Shown here piece after piece: positions 30,061 through 39,354 of a DNA stretch of 64,000 bases. A model generated the notes under the pieces. The model had not been told where the DNA came from. It did not search any database and saw only the letters and a program-made list of their open reading frames with translations. Each line of letters opens with the position of its first letter. The first letter of the stretch is position 1. Source of the stretch: Microbacteriaceae bacterium (lineage in GTDB: Bacteria > Actinomycetota > Actinomycetes > Actinomycetales > Microbacteriaceae); contig RDDZ01000052.1 in NCBI GenBank assembly GCA_003852775.1, positions 55,569 through 119,568 of the forward strand, given 5' to 3'. A program made the translations under genes and the position numbers.

Positions 30061-30174
30061 CTGGGTTCGCCCCACAATTGGGCCTCGCAGTTGCGCCCGG
30101 AGGTGAAGATGATGCTTTGTCACGGCTGGGCGCCCTGGGGTTCGTCCAACCGTGCGAGAAAAGGAGGCCATCTG

Positions 30175-32055
30175 TTGGAGATCGCGAAGTTCTCGATATC
30201 AGCTAACCCTGGAGATGGCTTCATCCAGCTGGACTTCAAGCATTCGGGTCAGGTCGCACGGAATGTTTCGCTGCGGCTGGGCATACTCGACGAGAGCATC
30301 GCCCGCGCCGGTGACGGCTTCGACTTCGATGATCGGGATCGCGACCTCAGCGTCGTCCTCTATGTATCCAGCAAAGTCGATCACTCGTCGGTCAAAGCCG
30401 ACTACGTCGCGCCGATTGCGCCCAATCAGCACGTCGTAGTGTTCGTCGTCTGGACCAGCGACTCCACGGAGGACGTGCTGGCCGAGGGTGCGGAGATCGC
30501 GGTGAGCGCCGACGGCGGGTTCATGCACCGGGTGGTGTCCGGCTCCCGGGCGCTGGAGATGCTCCTCTCCACACAGACAGCGCGCATTGAGCACTTGCCT
30601 CGGGTGCCCGCGTTGGCGTCGGCTGATGCGGTGCCTCCGTTCGGGCGTTTGACGGTGGCGGGGTACCGAGGGTTCGCTGGAGAGGCCACCCTCAACTTCG
30701 CCGTGCCGAACGGAGAAGCTGGCTCGGGCCTCACGCTCGTCGTGGGGTCGAATAACAGCGGCAAGTCGAGCTTCATCGAGGCGATTCAGATCATCGCCCG
30801 CGCCCGCGCCCAAACGGAGATCGATTTTCCGGAGCCACGCCGAAACGCGCAGCGTGACTCCGTTTCGATCGAACTCGTCCGATCGGACGGTCAGAAGCTT
30901 GAGGTGCGTTCCCTTCGCCCAGGCGGCAGCCAGGCCTCTGCCGCGTGGGTTCCAAGTGAGGGGGCGCGGAAGTTCGATATTCATGTAACCCCGGCGCGGC
31001 GCAGCTTCAGTCAGTACTTCGGCGGCTTCGGCTCGAGCGATCGCGATTGGGGGCTCATGGATCAGGAGTACTCACGCACGCAGGTCCGCGATGCGTTCGT
31101 GGGTCGCCTGCGCGCAGTCGACCGCGACAATGCTCGACGCGAGGTATTCGATTCGCTTCTGACGGAGATCGTCGGCCAGCCGCTGGATTGGACTTTTGAT
31201 GAGGTGACGCCCCAGCAGCAGTACGTAAAGGTTCGTGATCAGGCTGGTGCCACTCATACCAGCGAAGGCCTCGGCGATGGGCTTGTCAGCCTCTTGTTCA
31301 TCGTGGACGCGCTCTATGACTCGGAGCCGGGAGCCCTCATCGCGATCGACGAGCCCGAGCTTTCGTTGCACCCGTTGCTGGTACGCCGACTTCGGAAGGT
31401 CCTGTCGCGCTTTTCAGCTGATCGGCAAATCGTAATCGCGACTCACTCGCCTCTGATGATCGATTGGGAGGACATTGCGGGCGGCGCTAGCGTCGCGCGG
31501 GTGTACAAGGACGCTGGTCGCTCGGTGCTGGCGCAGGCGGCGTCGGACACCCTGAGGAGGATTGCCTCGCTAGCCGACCATCGCAATCTCACTAACCCGC
31601 ACACGGTGGGCGTCGTGGCCCGCGAAGTGTTCTTCCGCGAGGATGGCATCCTTCTGGTGGAAGGACAGGATGACGCGATCTACCTTCCCCGCGTGCTTGC
31701 GGATCTGGGGCTTCCGGAGACGGAGAACATCTTCGGATGGGGTTCCGGCGGAGCGACAAACACTCCCACGCTTGCGAAGCTGTTCCTCGAACTCGGCTAT
31801 CGCCGGGTGGGAGTTCTCCTCGATGATGACGGCCGCCCGGAGACGCAGAAGGCTGCCGACGAACTCGCAGGAATGGGCCCTGAAGTCAAGGTGCGTCGCA
31901 TCCCTGCGCCCGACATCCGTTTCAAGAAGGCGGTGAAGCCGCGGGACGAGGTTATTGGACTGCTCGAGAGAGACGGAACACGAGTGAGGGAGGAACTGCG
32001 CGAGGACGCGACCGCCGCCCTTCAGGAGTTGCTTGCTCACGTGGACGGTGCCTGA
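30175..32055 (+). CDS. OLD-family AAA ATPase with C-terminal TOPRIM domain and unassigned N-terminal domain
   Basis: TTG 30175 preceded by AAGGAGG (30161-30167); Walker A GSNNSGKSS; LIAIDEPELSLHPLL; IVIATHSPLMIDW; TOPRIM ILLVEGQDDAIYL and VLLDDDGR. Confidence 0.85.
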   Translation: MEIAKFSISANPGDGFIQLDFKHSGQVARNVSLRLGILDESIARAGDGFDFDDRDRDLSVVLYVSSKVDHSSVKADYVAPIAPNQHVVVFVVWTSDSTEDVLAEGAEIAVSADGGFMHRVVSGSRALEMLLSTQTARIEHLPRVPALASADAVPPFGRLTVAGYRGFAGEATLNFAVPNGEAGSGLTLVVGSNNSGKSSFIEAIQIIARARAQTEIDFPEPRRNAQRDSVSIELVRSDGQKLEVRSLRPGGSQASAAWVPSEGARKFDIHVTPARRSFSQYFGGFGSSDRDWGLMDQEYSRTQVRDAFVGRLRAVDRDNARREVFDSLLTEIVGQPLDWTFDEVTPQQQYVKVRDQAGATHTSEGLGDGLVSLLFIVDALYDSEPGALIAIDEPELSLHPLLVRRLRKVLSRFSADRQIVIATHSPLMIDWEDIAGGASVARVYKDAGRSVLAQAASDTLRRIASLADHRNLTNPHTVGVVAREVFFREDGILLVEGQDDAIYLPRVLADLGLPETENIFGWGSGGATNTPTLAKLFLELGYRRVGVLLDDDGRPETQKAADELAGMGPEVKVRRIPAPDIRFKKAVKPRDEVIGLLERDGTRVREELREDATAALQELLAHVDGA

Positions 32056-32068
32056 TTGTTCCCATAGC

Positions 32069-32098
32069 GAAAGCCCCCGGGCTGAGCCGGGGGCTTTC
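32069..32098. terminator. strong hairpin GAAAGCCCCCGG-GCTGAG-CCGGGGGCTTTC, probably shared by the OLD-like gene and tRNA-Ser
   Basis: 12-bp perfect arms between convergent transcription units. Confidence 0.85.
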
Positions 32099-32101
32099 GA
32101 C

Positions 32102-32191
32102 TGGCGGTACCGGTGGGATTTGAACCCACGGAAGGCGTGAACCTTCACATGTTTTCGAGACATGCTCCTTCGGCCGCTCGGACACGGTACC
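32102..32191 (-). tRNA. tRNA-Ser(CGA), CCA encoded
   Basis: Acceptor GGTACCG/CGGTACC, G73-CCA, anticodon loop CTCGAAA, long variable arm, T-arm GTGGG-TTCAAAT-CCCAC. Confidence 0.95.
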
Positions 32192-32270
32192 GCCGACGAG
32201 TCTAACGGACTTCGGGGGTGGTCGAGACCGCGGTCGGAGTCGCACTCCCGACCGGCCCCGGCGAGGCCCG

Positions 32271-33443
32271 TCAGCGGCTCCGCGACGCGGTCACCGTGAA
32301 CTTCGGCGTGCGGCTCAGCTGCCGGGTCGGGCCGACGACGCGCTCGAGCACGGGTCGGTACGCGAGGTGCGAGTTCCACACGACGCGCAGCTCGCCGCCC
32401 GGGCGCAGCACGCGCGCGGCGTCCGCGAAGAGGCGGTGCGCGATCTCGGTCGTGACGGCCGCGCCCGCGTGGAACGGCGGGTTGAGCACCACGAGGTCGG
32501 CGGATGCGTCGGGCTCGCCCGACAGGCCGTCGTCCTGACGCGCATTGATGCGCACGCCGTTCGCCGCGGCCGTCAGGCGGGCGGACTCGACCGCGATCTC
32601 CGAGACGTCGGTCGCGAGGATGCGGGAGTCCGGATTCCGGCGGGCGAGCTCGACCGCAACGATGCCCGTGCCGCACGCGAGGTCGATCGCGCGCTCGAAC
32701 GGCGGCAGCGCGTCGAAGGTGTCGAGCAGCGCACGCGTGCCGATGTCGAGGCTCGCGCCCGCGAACACCCCGGGCACGGCGACGACCTCGATCGCCGGAT
32801 GCTCGGCGGGGGAAGCGCCCTCGCGGCGGGAGCCGTTTCCCCCGCCGCCGGGGCGTAGCTCCAGCCGCGCCACGGACGGCGTCGGCGGGGTGACGTCTGC
32901 GCGGGGCTCTCGGGCCACGAGGATGCGCGACTTCGCCCGCGCGTGCGTCACGTCGACGCGGCCGAACGCGCGCGCGAGCACCTCGTTCTGCGTCGGCGTC
33001 ATGTGCTTGAGGCGTCCCGTGGCGAGCACCACGACATCCGGGCCCGCGACGTGGGCGATCGAGCGCGCGATCGCGTCGAGGCGGTCGAGCGAGCGGGGCA
33101 GCCGCACGAGCACGAGCGACGTCGCGGGCGTCACGAGCGAGGCGAGCGGATGCTGCGCGGGCTCCGCGAGCCCCGCGCGTTCGGCGTTCCCTGCGAGGGC
33201 GTGGCGGGCGACAAGCGAGTCCTGGTGCACGCGCACGTCGCGGGCGCCGAGCGCCAGGGCCCCGAGCGCGAGCGCGCCATGGGTGTCGTCGACGACCGCG
33301 ACCTCGCCGGCCACGGCATCCGGGAACTCGGATGCGGCGTAGTCGAGCAGGTAGCGGTCGGCGGCGTCCCACGCGCGCTGGTCGACGGTGCCGACGTCGG
33401 GGTCGCGGCGCAGCGCGTCGAGCATCGCGTCGAGGTCGGTCAC
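32271..33443 (-). CDS. class I SAM-dependent methyltransferase, RsmC/RlmG-like
   Basis: DLACGTGIVAVELARRNPDSRILATDVSEIAVESARLTAAANG; VVLNPPFHAG. Confidence 0.82.
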   Translation of the reverse strand: MTDLDAMLDALRRDPDVGTVDQRAWDAADRYLLDYAASEFPDAVAGEVAVVDDTHGALALGALALGARDVRVHQDSLVARHALAGNAERAGLAEPAQHPLASLVTPATSLVLVRLPRSLDRLDAIARSIAHVAGPDVVVLATGRLKHMTPTQNEVLARAFGRVDVTHARAKSRILVAREPRADVTPPTPSVARLELRPGGGGNGSRREGASPAEHPAIEVVAVPGVFAGASLDIGTRALLDTFDALPPFERAIDLACGTGIVAVELARRNPDSRILATDVSEIAVESARLTAAANGVRINARQDDGLSGEPDASADLVVLNPPFHAGAAVTTEIAHRLFADAARVLRPGGELRVVWNSHLAYRPVLERVVGPTRQLSRTPKFTVTASRSR

Positions 33444-33467
33444 CCCTCGACGGTAGCCGGGTCGGCG

Positions 33468-34322
33468 TCAGACCGCCGCGCGCAGCCCCTCCGCGAGGGG
33501 CGTCGTCGGGCGGCCGATGAGGCCCGACAGCTCGTGCGTCACCTCGCCGAGCAGCCCGTCGCGGATGTTGCCGTCCATCGTGACGACGAAGCCGATCCTG
33601 CCCTCGTCGAGGCCCGCCGCGGTGAGCGCCTCGCGCTGCTCCTCGGGCGTCCACGCGACGTACGCGATCTCGCGGCCGAGCACCTCGCCGATCGCCGCGG
33701 CGAGCTCGGAGAAGTCCCAGGCCACGTCGCCGCCGAGCTCGTAGACCTTGCCGAGGTGACCGTCCGTCGTGAGCACGACCGCCGCGGCATCCGCGAAGTC
33801 GGCCCGCGACGCGCTCGCGACGCGGCCCTCGCCCGTGCTTGAGGCGACGACGCCCGTCGCCTCCGCCTGGCGCAGGGTCTGCACGTAGTTCTCGGTGTAC
33901 CAGTTGTTGCGCAGCACCGTGAACGGGACGCCGGAGGCTGCGAGTGCCGCCTCGGTCGCCTTGTGCTCGGGGTTCACGATGAGCGCCGAGGTGTCGGCCT
34001 GCGGCGCGCTCGTGTAGGCGAGCTGCTGCACGCCCGCGGCGGCGGCCGCCTCGATGACGTTCGTGTGCTGCGGCACGCGCTTGCCGATCTCGCTGCCCGA
34101 CACCAGCAGCATCCGCTCGACGCCGGCCACGGCCTCCGCGATCGTGGCGGGGTCGTCGTAGTCGAGGCGCACGGCCTGCACGCCCTTCGCGGCGAGGTCG
34201 GCGATCTTCGCGGTGTCGCGGGCGCCGGCGCGGATGTCGGAGGCGGGCACGCCGCGCGCGAGCAGCGCCTCGACGGTGAGGCGGCCGAGGTTCCCGGAGG
34301 CGGCGGTGACGAGGAGGGTCAT
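33468..34322 (-). CDS. NAD(P)H-binding protein, NmrA/QorB-like atypical SDR
   Basis: TLLVTAASGNLGRLTVEALLARG...VERMLLVSGSEIGKRVPQHTNVIEAA. Confidence 0.85.
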   Translation of the reverse strand: MTLLVTAASGNLGRLTVEALLARGVPASDIRAGARDTAKIADLAAKGVQAVRLDYDDPATIAEAVAGVERMLLVSGSEIGKRVPQHTNVIEAAAAAGVQQLAYTSAPQADTSALIVNPEHKATEAALAASGVPFTVLRNNWYTENYVQTLRQAEATGVVASSTGEGRVASASRADFADAAAVVLTTDGHLGKVYELGGDVAWDFSELAAAIGEVLGREIAYVAWTPEEQREALTAAGLDEGRIGFVVTMDGNIRDGLLGEVTHELSGLIGRPTTPLAEGLRAAV

Positions 34323-34392
34323 GCGAGGTGTCCTTTCGTAGACGTCTTCGCGGGGTGCAACTACGCGCCACCCAGAGTACTTCCCGAGAGAG

Positions 34393-34417
34393 AGTACCTA
34401 CTTTCCGGTAAGGTACT
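34393..34417. promoter_or_regulatory. putative HxlR operator AGTACCT-N11-AGGTACT
   Basis: Perfect 7-bp inverted repeat just 5' of the hxlR-type ATG at 34421; further AGTAC half-site near 34375. Confidence 0.6.
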
Positions 34418-34420
34418 GGC

Positions 34421-34816
34421 ATGACGGTAAGCCTTCGCGAGCTGCGGGCCCTGCCCGGGTTCAGCGACAAGCTCCTCACCGACGGCTGCCCCACGCGCGT
34501 CGTGCTCGACCACGTCACGAGCAAGTGGGGCGTGCTCGTGCTCCTCGCGCTGAGCGACGGCACCCACCGCTGGGGCGAGCTGCGCCGCGCCGTCGACGGC
34601 ATCAGCGAGAAGATGCTCGCCCAGACCCTGCGCATCCTCGAGGCCGACGGGCTCGTGCTGCGCGACGCGCGACCCACGATCCCGCCGCACGTCGAGTACT
34701 CGCTCACGGCATCCGGCCGCGAGCTCGTCGGACGGATGCTGCCGCTGGTCGAGTGGGTCGCGCGCAACGCGACGCGGATGCTCGCGCGGGAGACCGAGGC
34801 CGCCGCGGCGTCCTGA
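34421..34816 (+). CDS. HxlR family transcriptional regulator
   Basis: CPTRVVLDHVTSKWGVLVLLALSDGTHRWGELRRAVDGISEKMLAQTLRILEADGLV. Confidence 0.92.
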   Translation: MTVSLRELRALPGFSDKLLTDGCPTRVVLDHVTSKWGVLVLLALSDGTHRWGELRRAVDGISEKMLAQTLRILEADGLVLRDARPTIPPHVEYSLTASGRELVGRMLPLVEWVARNATRMLARETEAAAAS

Positions 34817-34854
34817 GGCTGCGCGACGTCGCACCCGCCTGCCAGCATGGGCGC

Positions 34855-35724
34855 ATGAGCGACATCGGCGTCATCTTCACCCCCACGCGGCCGCCCGAGC
34901 AGCTGCGCGAGTTCGTGATCGAGGCAGAACGCCTGGGACTGGATGAGGTGCTGCTTTTCGAGGACTGCTTCCGCGAGTCGGGCCTCGCCGCCGCGGTGGC
35001 CGCCCTCGCCGCGACCGAGTGCCTCCGGGTGGGCATCGGCGTGTTGCCGATGCCGTTCCGCAACGTCGCGCTCCTCGCGATGGAGGTCGCCACGATCGAC
35101 CGTCTCTTCCCCGGGCGGCTGCGCCTCGGCGTCGGCCACGGCGTGCAGGACTGGATGGCGCAGGTCGGCGCCCGCCCCGCGTCGCCTCTCACGCTCATGC
35201 GCGAGTACGTGCCGGCGCTGCGCCGCCTGCTCGCGGGCGAGCGCGTGGACGCCTCCGGGCGCTACGTGACGCTCGACGGCGTGCAGCTCGACTGGCCGCC
35301 CGCCGCACCCGTCGCGGTGTGGGCCGCGGGCGAGGGGCCGAAGACGCTCGGGGTCACCGGCGAGGTCGCCGACGGCACGATCTTCACCTCCGGCACCTCG
35401 CCCGAGATGCTCGCCGCGGGTCGCGGACTCGCCGCCGCGGGCCGCCGCGCCGCGGGGCGCGAGGGCGAGCAGCCGGCCGCCGTCTTCGTCATGACCGCCT
35501 TCGGCGAGGGGGCGGATGCGCGCCTCCGGGCCGAGCTCGAGCAGTGGGGTTACACGGGCGAGCGCGGCGCGGGCGCCGCGGGCACGGTCGACGAGGTCGC
35601 CGCCCGCGTGCGCGAGTGGGTCGACGCGGGCGCCGAGACGGTGCTGCTGCAGCCGCTCGACGACGAGACCGACCTCACCGCGTTCCTCGCGGGCTGCGCC
35701 GAGGTCGCCGCGCGACTGCGTTGA
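34855..35724 (+). CDS. LLM class flavin-dependent oxidoreductase
   Basis: IEAERLGLDEVLLFEDCFRESGLAAAVAALAATECLRVGIGVLPMPFRNVALLAMEVATIDRLFPGRLRLGVGHGVQ. Confidence 0.87.
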   Translation: MSDIGVIFTPTRPPEQLREFVIEAERLGLDEVLLFEDCFRESGLAAAVAALAATECLRVGIGVLPMPFRNVALLAMEVATIDRLFPGRLRLGVGHGVQDWMAQVGARPASPLTLMREYVPALRRLLAGERVDASGRYVTLDGVQLDWPPAAPVAVWAAGEGPKTLGVTGEVADGTIFTSGTSPEMLAAGRGLAAAGRRAAGREGEQPAAVFVMTAFGEGADARLRAELEQWGYTGERGAGAAGTVDEVAARVREWVDAGAETVLLQPLDDETDLTAFLAGCAEVAARLR

Positions 35725-35746
35725 CGCGCAGCTCGCCCGCGCGCTC

Positions 35747-36646
35747 CTAGGTGAGCCCCTCGGCGGTCTGCTCGAGCTCGGATGCCGGCGCCGGTCGCTG
35801 GGTCGCGATCGCCGTGCCCGCGGCGGCGCACACGAGCACGATCGCGAGCAGCTGCACCCAGCCGAGGCGCTCGTGCAGCACGATCCAGCCGAACACGGCC
35901 GCGACGACGGGCCCGAACGACGTGATGATCGCGTAGAGCCGCGCCGTGATGCGGCGCAGGATGAAGGTGTCGAGCGCGTAGGGCAGCGCCGACGACAGGA
36001 TGCCGATGCCGACGAGCAGGCCGACGACCGGCCACGAGAACTCGGCGCCGGGCAGCGTGAACGCGGCGACCGGCAGGATGAGCGCGAGGCTCACGATCCC
36101 CGCGACGGTGAGCCCCTCGAGCCCCGGGAGGCCGAGCGCGACGCGCCGCGTGAGCAGGATGTAGGCCGCCCACGCCGCCGCCGCGAGCAGCGCGAGCACG
36201 ACGCCCCACGCATCCACCTCGCCCTCGAGGCCCGTGAGCAGTACGACGCCCGCGCCCGCGACGAACACGCAGATGACATCGAGCAGGCGGCGCGAGGTGG
36301 CGAGGGCGAGCAGCAGCGGACCGAGGAACTCGATCGTCGCGGCGATGCCGAGACCGAGCAGGTGCACCGACTCGTAGAACGTGAGGTTCATGACCGCGAG
36401 CGCCACCCCGAGCGCGACCGCGGGCCACAGCCGCCGCCACGTCAGCAGCGAGCGGCGGGGTCGGTAGAACGGCAGCAGCACGGCGATCATCACGAGCTGC
36501 CGCGCGGCGACGACGATCGGCGACCCGACGAACGGGATGGCGACGCCCGCGAGCGCCGAGCCGAGATTGATCGACACCTCGGTGCCCACCTGCGTGGCCG
36601 CGCCGACGACGGTGCGGCGGCGTCCCGCATCCGTTCCCGCGCTCAC
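35747..36646 (-). CDS. EamA family (DMT) transporter
   Basis: GTG 36646; about 10 TM helices; LSSALPYALDTFILRRITARLYAIITSFGPVVAAVFGWIVLHERL. Confidence 0.87.
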   Translation of the reverse strand: MSAGTDAGRRRTVVGAATQVGTEVSINLGSALAGVAIPFVGSPIVVAARQLVMIAVLLPFYRPRRSLLTWRRLWPAVALGVALAVMNLTFYESVHLLGLGIAATIEFLGPLLLALATSRRLLDVICVFVAGAGVVLLTGLEGEVDAWGVVLALLAAAAWAAYILLTRRVALGLPGLEGLTVAGIVSLALILPVAAFTLPGAEFSWPVVGLLVGIGILSSALPYALDTFILRRITARLYAIITSFGPVVAAVFGWIVLHERLGWVQLLAIVLVCAAAGTAIATQRPAPASELEQTAEGLT

Positions 36647-36733
36647 CGCCCCATTCTGCCCGCCCCGCGACCCCGCTTCCGCCACGGCGTCAAGGGGCTC
36701 GGACCCGCGCTCCGGCACCGGCAGGATGGGGGT

Positions 36734-37189
36734 ATGACCGACGTCGGAGAGCTCATCGCCCGCACCGCACTCGCCCGCGACCTGCGCATCGCGGTCGCCG
36801 AGTCGCTCACCGGCGGCGCCCTCAGCCAGGCGCTCGCCGCGGCCCCTGATGCGGGCACCTGGTTCGCGGGCGGCGTCGTCGCCTACACGGTCGAGACGAA
36901 GAACCGCGTGCTCGGCGTGCCCATGGGTCCCGTGGTCAACGCGCCCACCGCTCGCCAGATGGCGCAGGGCGTGCTCGAGCTGCTCGACGCGGATGTCGCC
37001 CTCGCCGTGACGGGCGTCGGCGGCCCCGACGAGGAGGAGGGCCACCCGCCCGGCACCGTCTACCTCGCGGTCGTCACCCGCGACTCGACCCGCATCACCG
37101 AGTTCGCGTTCGACGGCGACCCCGAGTCGGTCGTGACGCAGACCGTCGACGCCTCGCTCCACGCCCTCCAGGTCGACCTCGGCCTCTGA
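36734..37189 (+). CDS. CinA C-terminal domain protein (nicotinamide-nucleotide amidohydrolase family)
   Basis: RIAVAESLTGGALSQALAAAPDAGTWFAGGVVAYTVETKNRVLGV; VALAVTGVGGPDEEEGHPPGTVYLAV. Confidence 0.9.
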   Translation: MTDVGELIARTALARDLRIAVAESLTGGALSQALAAAPDAGTWFAGGVVAYTVETKNRVLGVPMGPVVNAPTARQMAQGVLELLDADVALAVTGVGGPDEEEGHPPGTVYLAVVTRDSTRITEFAFDGDPESVVTQTVDASLHALQVDLGL

Positions 37190-37266
37190 CCCCGAACCGC
37201 CGCGACGCCCCACCCGAGTCCCGCCCGAGCCTGTTCGGCGCAGAGGCCGCCCCCTATGCTCGACGC

Positions 37267-37821
37267 ATGGCAGAGCAGCCGTCGATCGACCCCCGCTACG
37301 ATCCGGCCTTCCAGCGCGGCTACAGCGGCCCGGTCGCGACGGGCAGTCGAGCGGATGCGGCGAACCGCGTCTCGAGCGCCCCCCGCGTCTCGAGCGCCCT
37401 CCGCCGCCACGAACCCGAGCCCCGGGGCGTCGCGGCAGCGGCCTCCCCCGACCCGGGGGAGCGCATCGGCCTCCCGCCCGCCGTTCCCGAGGCGCGCGAC
37501 GCCGACACCGCCGCCGCATCCGAGCCCGCGGTCGTGCACGTCGCGGCCCCGACGATGCGTCCGCCGTGGGGCAACCCCTTCGCGATCGCCGTGGCCCTGC
37601 TCGGCATCGGCGCGTTCGCGTCCGGCGTGTGGCTCCTGCAGGAGGCCCTGCGGCTCGTGCAGAGCGAGACGGGCTTCCAGACCCAACTCGACTACTGGAT
37701 CATGCAGTGGGGCATGTGGGGCGGGAGCATCTTCACGGGGGTGGGTGTGCTCATCGTCGCGGCGGTGCTGCTGCTGTGCGCCGTCTACTGGTCGCGCCGT
37801 CCGCACGCCGACGAGGAGTAG
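37267..37821 (+). CDS. hypothetical membrane protein
   Basis: 184-aa ORF with two predicted TM helices. Confidence 0.6.
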   Translation: MAEQPSIDPRYDPAFQRGYSGPVATGSRADAANRVSSAPRVSSALRRHEPEPRGVAAAASPDPGERIGLPPAVPEARDADTAAASEPAVVHVAAPTMRPPWGNPFAIAVALLGIGAFASGVWLLQEALRLVQSETGFQTQLDYWIMQWGMWGGSIFTGVGVLIVAAVLLLCAVYWSRRPHADEE

Positions 37822-37851
37822 CGCGGCACGCGAGCCGCGGGCGGATGCCGC

Positions 37852-38631
37852 TCAGCGCTGGCAGACGGGGCACCAGCTGACGACGCGCTCCTGCCCCTCC
37901 ACGCGGCCCAGCTCGCCGCCCTCGAGACGCGTCCCGCAGCGCAGGCACGGCTGCCCCGACCGCCCGTAGACCCAGCTGCGGCGACCGGGACGCAGGTCGC
38001 CCGTCGTCGTGCGGGTCCAGCGGCCGCGGTTCGCCATGAGCATGCGGTGCGCGAGCGACACGAGCGCGGGCACGTCGTCGACCTCGCCCATCGGACGGGT
38101 GGGCAGCATCCCGCGCACGAAGCACAGCTCGTTCGCGTAGACGTTGCCGATGCCCGCGAGGTTGCGCTGGTCGAGGAGCGCCGTGAAGACGGGCACCTCG
38201 GGGTCGACCGTGAGCCGACGCACCGCCTCCGCCGCATCCCAGTCGGGGCCGAGCAGGTCGGGCCCGAGGTGGCCCACGACGCGCTCCTCCTCGGAGGTCG
38301 GCAGCACCTCGAGGATGCCGAGCTCGAACCCCACGCACTGGGTGGCGTCCGCGGTCAGCACCGCGCGCACCTGGTGGGTGGGGCGCGTCCAGCGCTCGCC
38401 GCCGCGGAACACGCGCCAGGCGCCCTCCATCTTGAGGTGGGAGTGCACCGTCCACTCGCCGATGCGGTGCAGCAGGTGCTTGCCGCGCGAGACGACCTCG
38501 CGCACGGTCTCGCCCGTCAGGTCGACGGTCGCGAACCGCGGCACCCGGAAGTCGGTGCCGGTGAGCACACGCCCCGCGAGCGCGTCGTGCTGCTGACGCG
38601 CGGTGCGGTAGACGGTGTCGCCCTCGGGCAT
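37852..38631 (-). CDS. Fpg/Nei family DNA glycosylase (endonuclease VIII-like)
   Basis: MPEGDTVYRTA start, RNLAGIGNVYANELCF, C-terminal zinc finger CLRCGTRLEGGELGRVEGQERVVSWCPVCQR. Confidence 0.92.
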   Translation of the reverse strand: MPEGDTVYRTARQQHDALAGRVLTGTDFRVPRFATVDLTGETVREVVSRGKHLLHRIGEWTVHSHLKMEGAWRVFRGGERWTRPTHQVRAVLTADATQCVGFELGILEVLPTSEEERVVGHLGPDLLGPDWDAAEAVRRLTVDPEVPVFTALLDQRNLAGIGNVYANELCFVRGMLPTRPMGEVDDVPALVSLAHRMLMANRGRWTRTTTGDLRPGRRSWVYGRSGQPCLRCGTRLEGGELGRVEGQERVVSWCPVCQR

Positions 38632-38730
38632 GTTCGCAACGTACCCCACGCGACCACCCCTCCGCCCCCAGCGGATCCGCCCCGAGCGGATCCGGCCCCA
38701 CGCGGCCCCGCATCCGCGCAGGCTGGCGAC

Positions 38731-39354
38731 ATGACCGACGAACCACGCCCCCTCCGCTTTACCGAGACGGTTCGGCGCGAGTTGTTCGAGCAGCGCGTGC
38801 TCGTGCTCGACGGCCCGCTCGACGACGACAACGGTGCGCTGCTCGCGACCCAGCTCGTGGCGCTCGCGGCCGCCGACCCGGTGTCCGACATCGCGTTGTG
38901 GATCCACTCGCCCGGCGGCTCCGTGCCGTCGATGCTCGCCATCCGCGACGTCATGCGCCTCGTGCCGTGCGACGTGTCGACCCTGGCGTTCGGGCTCGCG
39001 TGCAGCGCCGGGCAGTTCCTGTTGTCGTCCGGAGCGCGCGGCAAGCGCCGCGCACTCCCGCACGCGCGCATCCTCATGCACCAGGGGTCGGCCGGCATCG
39101 GCGGCACCGCGGTCGACGTCGAGCTGCAGGCCGCCGACCTGCGCCACACGCGCGACGTCGTGCTGGGCCTCATCGCCGAGGACACGGGCCAGCCGGTGGA
39201 GCGCATCTTCGAGGACTCCCTGCACGACCGCTGGTACTCGGCCGAGGAGGCGCTCGCCTACGGCTTCATCGACGAGATCGTCGACGACTTCGCGCGGATC
39301 ACGCCCCCGCCCCGCGTGCGCGGCACCGGCTTCGCGGTGGGGAGCGCGGCATGA
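38731..39354 (+). CDS. ClpP-family serine protease subunit with catalytic Ser retained
   Basis: IALWIHSPGGSVPSMLAIRDVM; AFGLACSAGQFLLSSG (Ser codon AGC 39004-39006); LPHARILMHQ. Confidence 0.9.
   Translation: MTDEPRPLRFTETVRRELFEQRVLVLDGPLDDDNGALLATQLVALAAADPVSDIALWIHSPGGSVPSMLAIRDVMRLVPCDVSTLAFGLACSAGQFLLSSGARGKRRALPHARILMHQGSAGIGGTAVDVELQAADLRHTRDVVLGLIAEDTGQPVERIFEDSLHDRWYSAEEALAYGFIDEIVDDFARITPPPRVRGTGFAVGSAA

Noticed and set aside
32102-32191. tRNA gene as a phage/ICE attachment site
   Set aside because: No integrase and no duplicated tRNA 3' end seen within the window; kept only as a possible hotspot.
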